Positions 60,101 through 64,000 of a stretch of DNA of 64,000 bases are shown in pieces. The notes under the pieces are model-generated. The model worked only from the letters and a program-made list of their open reading frames with translations. It did no database searches and had not been told where the DNA came from. The stretch is from Apteryx mantelli (lineage: Eukaryota; Chordata; Aves; Apterygiformes; Apterygidae). The DNA is taken from positions 44,624,425-44,688,424 of the forward strand of contig NC_090020.1 in the NCBI RefSeq assembly GCF_036417845.1. Direction: 5' to 3'. Position numbers and translations under genes: made by a program. Within the stretch, counting starts at the first letter, position 1, and each line of letters begins with the position of its first letter.

Positions 60101-62965
60101 CCAGCTACTGAACTGCTCAGCTGCCCCACTAAGGAAGCTGACAGCTGCTAGATATGGTGATAGCACCCTGCTTTCACCCTGGTGTGTGTGCACACATGCC
60201 TCGTTTTATGATGTTACCCCCAAAAGTTGTCAGTGTCATTTTAGTCAACTGTGACCTCCTTATACATTGACTGAAGCACTTTGTCAGGAGGTAAAAGAGC
60301 ATAATATAACACCCAGAGCAACTACTATGGGTGAGAGTTGATTTCCTTCTCCCTGTGATCCCACTGATTTCAAGCCCAACTTTTCCTCAAAACTTAAGAG
60401 TAAATAAATACAAATCAGATCACTAAAAATAAACTGCATTTGTTGTTCAGAAGCATTTTGATAGCTTTCATAACACATTTTTTGAAAATGCCCTCAAATT
60501 ATTTTTAAAACGATACTAATTATATCTGTCCAATAACAAGCTAGACATTTTTTTCAGAGAAAATCTTTTCATTAGAATGGTAAATTTTGTGCTTCCCTCT
60601 CACATTACTGAAAAGTGGTATCGATTTGATATTGAATGAGAGAATGTAAGAAGTGAAATGAAATGTATTCCCATCCTGAAATAAAAAGGAATGACGGGCA
60701 CCCCTCTCACATAAGAGTACCACCAATTATGTCATGCAAAGAAACTTCTTGTAAAACTGTATGAAAATAAAATTATGCTGTAGTAACATGACTCAGTGAA
60801 AGTCTATGGCAGAACATAGATAAGTACCTGACCTTCCTGGACTATAGCTCTGGGCCTCGAAGACAGAAGAGCATCTTCTCTCTTCTTATCACTGTCTTGT
60901 TCACCTTCTGTTCTATGCCCTGAAGCTAGCCAAGTCCTACAAACTATCTAGTAAAGCCTAAGTGTAATTAAGAAGTGTATCATATTTACACAAAAGGAAG
61001 CCACACTGTTTCACACTGCTAACTTTTCAGTATTAAGCAATTTTATTATTTTTAACATGTTTCTGTTTTATTTAAAAATTAGTATGTTGCATGCCATCTG
61101 GGAAAACAGAAATACCATCATAGGGAAACCTTACCAACCCTCAAGGCTCACTGGTGAGGTCTATACCAAATACCTTTAGATTCAAAGCACTAATCACAGA
61201 TATTTGCATTAAAAGAACATCTGGTAACTAGAAGAGCCTATTATGTGAGATACGGAGGCAAACAGCTCAGTAAAGAGGATGTTAAAACTTTTTGTAAACT
61301 GCTGACAAAGCCTGTGTTAGATAGCTAATGAGTGCTGGAGACCAAGAATTCTAATTTCTTTTTCTGGCTGAAGAACAAAGTTGCCTCCAGACTACAGATT
61401 TCACAATCAAGTATATTAATTCAAAAAAGGTTTATGGTTAATAGAGGAGCTTGCTACTTTGAAAACAAGCTCCAAATAGATGTGACCTGCTGCATCTGCT
61501 CAATTATGGTAACTTGTGAAAGGAAGGGAAGATATGTCATTTTGCTCAAAATAAGAGTTATGAAGCTTAACTTCATAACAAAACTAGAGATTAGAACTTC
61601 TAATTGGCTCTTCCTGACACCTGCCAGATTGCACCTTCCTTGTGGTTGCTATATTCCTCTGTGACAACTTCTATTCGTACAAAATAAAAGTCTGATTAGG
61701 AGACTGAAAGCCCAGTGCTATTGTCATTTAATTCAATTGCTTAAACACTTAATGCAGCTGTGCAAGTCTGCTAGTCAGATTCTGGGAGACTTATATAAGC
61801 CAAACTGGGAAACTTATTACTATGAAAGCAAAAGTCACTTCCTCCAAAAATCCAATCCCTCTTTTAGTATGGCGTGCTGACAGAATTAAATGAAAAAGTT
61901 AGGAACTGAACTGAAGGAAGATGGGAAGAGGCCAGAGAGAAAATACTATCAATTTTTATGATAACTGAATTCTCTAAAATGTCTACCAACTTTTAAAAGC
62001 AGCAATCTATGGCATAAATCAAACAAAACCGTAGCTGGATTGGCTAAAGTGTCAAAACACTAGACAACTTTAATTATAGTCACTACAGTCAGTTTCCCTT
62101 GTAATACCGGATTTCCCCCTGCAATTCTGGAATTATGAAATCATTTACTTTTTACACTGGGAAAATCTACATCCTCTTAATAATTTAAAGCTGCCCTGAA
62201 CTTTCACAGTAGTTACTCTGGGGGAAGACAAACCTTAAAACATTCAGGTTCAACATACAATTTATAGTTAAGTTACAGGTATTAGAAATGGAGTTGAGTT
62301 TGCAAGTTAATTTCCACTGTGAGTGTAGTTTTTACTAATGGCAGTCACTACTACAAACTTTGTCATTTACAGGAAATATTATTTCGTACTTCTTAATATA
62401 GAACCCAATAATTAAACACTAAAAAATGCAAGGTTTCTATAATGAAGTCTGACAGAAACTGCATTCAGCTTTTTTGTTATCTTCTCTCAAAAGATAAGCA
62501 AACCATGAAGCTGCTTATCAGAGATTCATATGTAGAAAGAAAAGTACTACTAATTTATATAATTATTTGCTAAAACCAAGACTCAGCCTTTATGATATAT
62601 TGAAATTACTGATATATCAATATTGATGAAAATACAAGAGTAGCACAGAGAATAGTCAAAGTATCCCACCCTCAGTTCATTGGTAACAGTAACATACTGC
62701 CAAATTTTATTCCCAAAACAGTTACAGTCTACCTACTTACATTGACTAATTCATGAACAGTGTCAGCACTTGCTGATGCAAATAAGGCTGTCCACAAGTT
62801 AAAAAAAAAACAAAAAAACCCTACTTAAATGAGTAAAGATACATGCCCTAGTCAAAAGAAGGTAAGTAACTGCTCACTAACCTCTGCTTCAGCTGCTTGT
62901 GACTGCAGGAGCTGTCGTATACGAAGGATGTCCTTCTCTATCTGCTGAATCCTTGTCACCCTCAC
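35633..62965 (-). CDS. APC: APC, 3' part: ten coding exons, human exons 6-15
   Basis: APC is the scaffold of the beta-catenin destruction complex (with AXIN, GSK3B and CK1) and binds microtubule ends. The minus-strand exons are 62965-62882, 56281-56177, 51946-51848, 48787-48409, 47349-47254, 46414-46275, 44807-44730, 44052-43936, 42925-42711 and 42194-35633. Lengths 84, 105, 99, 379, 96, 140, 78, 117, 215 and 6562 match my recollection of the human internal exons; phases join throughout, giving 2624 codons before TAA, against 2628 residues in the same part of human APC. The order of parts is: end of the N-terminal coiled region, armadillo repeats, four 15-residue and seven 20-residue beta-catenin repeats, three SAMP Axin-binding motifs, basic domain, EB1-binding tail with S-Q-I-P, and PDZ ligand V-T-S-V. 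The 5' exons, with oligomerisation coiled coil and promoter, lie beyond base 64000. Confidence 0.98.
38005..39413 (-). other. APC: APC SAMP (Axin-binding) motifs (three copies)
   Basis: E-C-I-I-S-A-M-P at about 39387-39413, E-C-I-N-S-A-M-P at about 38935-38967 and E-C-I-S-S-A-M-P at about 38005-38046, the last directly beside 20-residue repeat 7. Each is followed by a lysine-rich stretch. Confidence 0.93.
38052..40348 (-). other. APC: APC 20-residue repeats (seven copies)
   Basis: Each copy has the T-P-x-x-F-S-x-x-x-S-L-S-x-L core. Approximate positions are R1 40280-40348, R2 39942-40007, R3 39599-39661, R4 39145-39206, R5 38530-38601, R6 38235-38303 and R7 38052-38123. R2 reads T-P-L-M-F-S-R-C-T-S-V-S-S-L, the form known to bind beta-catenin poorly in human. 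The Ser clusters are the CK1/GSK3 phosphorylation sites that raise affinity. Confidence 0.93.
40583..41082 (-). other. APC: APC 15-residue beta-catenin-binding repeats (four copies)
   Basis: Copies read D-T-P-I-N-Y-S-L-K-Y-S (about 41043-41081), D-K-P-T-N-Y-S-E-R-Y-S (40696-40733), D-R-P-T-N-Y-S-I-K-Y-N (40636-40672) and D-Q-P-I-D-Y-S-L-K-Y-S (40583-40622). These bind beta-catenin without needing phosphorylation. Confidence 0.93.
42711..42925 (-). CDS. APC: APC exon 14
   Basis: The 215 bases run from E-S-T-L-K-S-V-L-S-A-L-W-N-L-S to L-I-A-T-N-E-D-H and two bases of the next Arg codon, armadillo repeats. The donor is GTGAAT. Another open frame on the opposite strand across this exon is a shadow. 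Confidence 0.97.
43936..44052 (-). CDS. APC: APC exon 13
   Basis: The 39 codons are in phase 0: V-I-A-S-V-L-R-N-L-S-W-R-A-D-V-N to E-C-A-L-E-V-K-K. The acceptor is TTTGCAG and the donor GTATCT. Confidence 0.96.
44730..44807 (-). CDS. APC: APC exon 12
   Basis: The 26 codons are in phase 0: A-T-L-C-S-M-K-G-C-M-R-A-L-V to S-E-D-L-Q-Q. The acceptor is CCTAACAG and the donor GTAACT. Confidence 0.96.
46275..46414 (-). CDS. APC: APC exon 11
   Basis: The 140 bases encode G-L-Q-A-I-A-E-L-L-Q-V-D-C-E-M-Y-G-L to F-G-D-V-A-N-K, armadillo repeats. The donor is GTAAGA. Confidence 0.96.
47254..47349 (-). CDS. APC: APC exon 10
   Basis: Two bases complete the Met codon begun in exon 9, then P-A-P-V-D-H-Q-I-C-P-A-V-C-V-L-M-K-L to H-A-M-N-E-L and one base of Gly. 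The donor is GTAAGA. It is an armadillo repeat segment. Confidence 0.96.
48409..48787 (-). CDS. APC: APC exon 9
   Basis: At 379 bases it is the longest exon before the last. It reads V-E-M-V-Y-S-L-L-S-M-L-G-T-H-D-K-D-D to H-E-Q-G-M-D-Q-D-K-N-P. This is the start of the armadillo region; in human the first part can be skipped by alternative splicing. The exon is far more GC- and CpG-rich than its introns. Confidence 0.97.
48788..51847 (-). other. APC: APC intron 8
   Basis: A 3.06 kb AT-rich intron. I see nothing coding and no clear repeat beyond short AT tracts near 51465 and 50495. Confidence 0.7.
51848..51946 (-). CDS. APC: APC exon 8
   Basis: The 33 codons are in phase 0: G-S-A-A-R-M-D-H-E-T-A-S-V-M-S-S ... 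R-R-L-T-S-H-L-G-T-K. The acceptor is TTTGTAG and the donor GTAACC. Confidence 0.96.
52716..52880 (-). pseudogene. 54-codon open frame with a BH3-like motif, origin unknown
   Basis: In one minus-strand frame, following an in-frame TAA, 54 codons run from K-A-Q-E-L-L to TGA at 52718-52716. Residues 36-47 read I-V-R-H-L-A-Q-L-G-D-E-M, which fits the BH3 pattern (hydrophobic residues at positions 1, 5, 8 and 12 with G-D-E between) and closely resembles the BH3 helix of BID. BH3 helices bind BCL2-family grooves and promote apoptosis. There is no ATG at the start, the sequence outside the motif does not resemble BID to me, and the weak AG just upstream makes a spliced exon only possible. The frame lies in a GC-richer patch in APC intron 7, on the APC strand. 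It could be a fragment of a retrocopy, an exon of an unknown transcript, or chance. Confidence 0.25.
56112..56164. repeat. AT/GATA-rich microsatellite
   Basis: AT units, TAGATAGATATAGATATACT and then a longer AT run followed by an A-rich stretch. It begins some 12 bases downstream of the APC exon 7 donor in transcript order. Confidence 0.85.
56177..56281 (-). CDS. APC: APC exon 7
   Basis: The 35 codons are in phase 0: R-A-P-Q-N-K-H-D-T-G-S-H-D-T-E-R-Q-N-E-G ... T-G-T-G-Q. The donor GTAAAT follows 56177. An AT-rich microsatellite starts only some 12 bases past the donor. Confidence 0.95.
56282..62881 (-). other. APC: APC intron 6
   Basis: The largest intron in the window, 6.6 kb. Parts of 56340-58330 and 59740-60240 are less AT-rich than usual, possibly old conserved non-coding sequence. 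An exon-like block is at 60828-60936. No mobile element is recognised. Confidence 0.65.
60828..60936 (-). other. Exon-like block in APC intron 6
   Basis: A 109-base block between an acceptor-like TTTGTAG and donor GTACTT. One frame is open across all of it with strongly charged, coding-like residues (R-T-E-G-E-Q-D-S-D-K-K-R-E-D-A-L-L-S-S-R). It does not fit the phase 0 junction between APC exons 6 and 7: used there it would reach a stop after seven codons, so it would act as a poison exon if spliced in. The pyrimidine tract is weak. It may be chance. Confidence 0.25.
62882..62965 (-). CDS. APC: APC exon 6 (human numbering)
   Basis: The acceptor ends TTTCAG before 62965 and donor GTTAGT follows 62882. 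The 28 codons in phase 0 include T-R-I-Q-Q-I-E-K-D-I-L-R-I-R-Q-L-L-Q. It begins V-R-V-T where, as I recall, human has R-R-I-A. This is part of a coiled-coil segment. Confidence 0.95.
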
Positions 62966-64000
62966 CTGAAATGAATGTATTTTCGTGTTTGATTTTTATT
63001 AAAAAACTCCTTATAGTTACTGTATAGAATGACAATATGAAGAGTTCATTGCAACTATAGTTGGCTACAAAACAAAACTACTTCATTCATGTGGTAATTG
63101 CACGAATGGCAATAAAACATAGGCACGATGGTAAACATTTTCAAAATAGAATGGGTGGTTGGGTTTTTAATATAATTGACACTAATTTGGATATAAGATT
63201 AGATTGTCACACAGTACAAGCCCAGGTATAGAAAAACACTTCAGTAAACTCGCACAATTTTGGGGTTTCTGAAATTGATGTTCTGTGCAGATTTTTAACA
63301 AATTATTTCACTTTCACTTCAGTGTTAGAATTCTACTTGCCTTACACAAATATGAGAGAGATTTATATTTGCAGAGTACTTTGAAGGTATAAAATGCTGA
63401 CTGACTTCTATTATTTTCAGTTATTATGATGCTTTAGTAGATCTGCCTATGCACAGCCTCTGAATATCTTCTGTTCTTAAAAATCGCAAAGAATTTAGAG
63501 GGTTAGTAAAAAGAAAACTGCATACTACTTTTTTGGCTTGTCTGGGATTTTATAGATATCTCTGAATTAATTTGTGTTTTTTATAGCCATATTACCACTC
63601 GCTTCCCACTGCAATCATTCTGTGGTTAGTAAATGGACCGTGGAAAAAACAAACTTTACAGGATACATGTACTCCATGTAAGTTAGACTGTGCACAGGAT
63701 GCATTATGATTCTGTGAAACAACAAGCGAATACAGTAAGTGATACATCCCTGTATCAGCTTGATGATAAATTGGCATTATTTGACTAAAAAATTTGGCGG
63801 AAAATAAATACCCCAGTAATATAGCAGAATACAAACTGAACACTGAACTGATTAAATACAATTTTCTTGGATAACAGATAGGTTAAAAATGGATGCATAG
63901 TTAAAACAAAACCAGAAAAGATCCTGATCATTTTACCTGAATAACAGTTACAATGCTACACTAAAAAAGGAAAGGCTTTGTGCATCTCGTGGGCACTGCA
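62966..64000 (-). other. APC: APC intron 5 (partial)
   Basis: AT-rich sequence to the window edge. The preceding APC exon is not inside the window. I see no coding block or repeat of note. Confidence 0.7.

Noticed and set aside
63900-64000. Possible APC exon 5 at the window end (AG/GT pair near 63937)
   Set aside because: The adjacent sequence does not encode the expected residues before exon 6.

Overview
This is a vertebrate nuclear segment with spliced genes, AT-rich introns and one CpG island. It is most likely from a bird or another sauropsid: the introns are compact, interspersed repeats are few, there is one probable old CR1/L3-type fragment, and no Alu- or L1-like sequence was noticed. 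The gene order (REEP5 convergent on SRP19 and APC, which lie in tandem) matches the human 5q22 locus. I found no bacterial features, CRISPR array, rRNA or tRNA.

Layout: 1-9995 holds the 3' half of REEP5 on the + strand (three coding exons and a long 3' UTR). 10150-15551 lies between the convergent REEP5 and SRP19 ends and holds exon-like blocks on the minus strand. The last two join in phase and are followed by poly(A) signals, so they may be the end of a gene I cannot name. 15845-22095 is the complete SRP19 gene on the minus strand: five coding exons, 144 codons, with its first exon in a CpG island at about 21720-22580. 22640-24410 is a decayed hAT-type transposase on the + strand, starting right at the island edge. 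24411-33190 is mostly featureless intergenic DNA with one odd coding-like block near 30.4-30.6 kb and the CR1/L3-like fragment. 33190-64000 is the 3' part of APC on the minus strand: ten coding exons equivalent to human exons 6-15, ending at the true stop at 35633. The 5' exons of APC and of REEP5 lie outside the window.

Function: the three named genes are unrelated housekeeping or signalling genes kept together by old synteny. REEP5 shapes tubular endoplasmic reticulum, SRP19 is the assembly protein of the signal recognition particle, and APC is the scaffold of the beta-catenin destruction complex and a microtubule-end binder. All APC and SRP19 exons keep clean GT/AG boundaries and reading phase, and nothing indicates damage to these genes.

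The observations most worth following are the unidentified minus-strand exons between REEP5 and SRP19, a short open frame with a near-perfect BH3 motif inside an APC intron, a coding-like frame at 30.35-30.61 kb interrupted by one TGA, the hAT relic against the SRP19 promoter, an exon-like block in the intron between APC exons 6 and 7, and repeated long C/G homopolymers, one of them in the SRP19 3' UTR.
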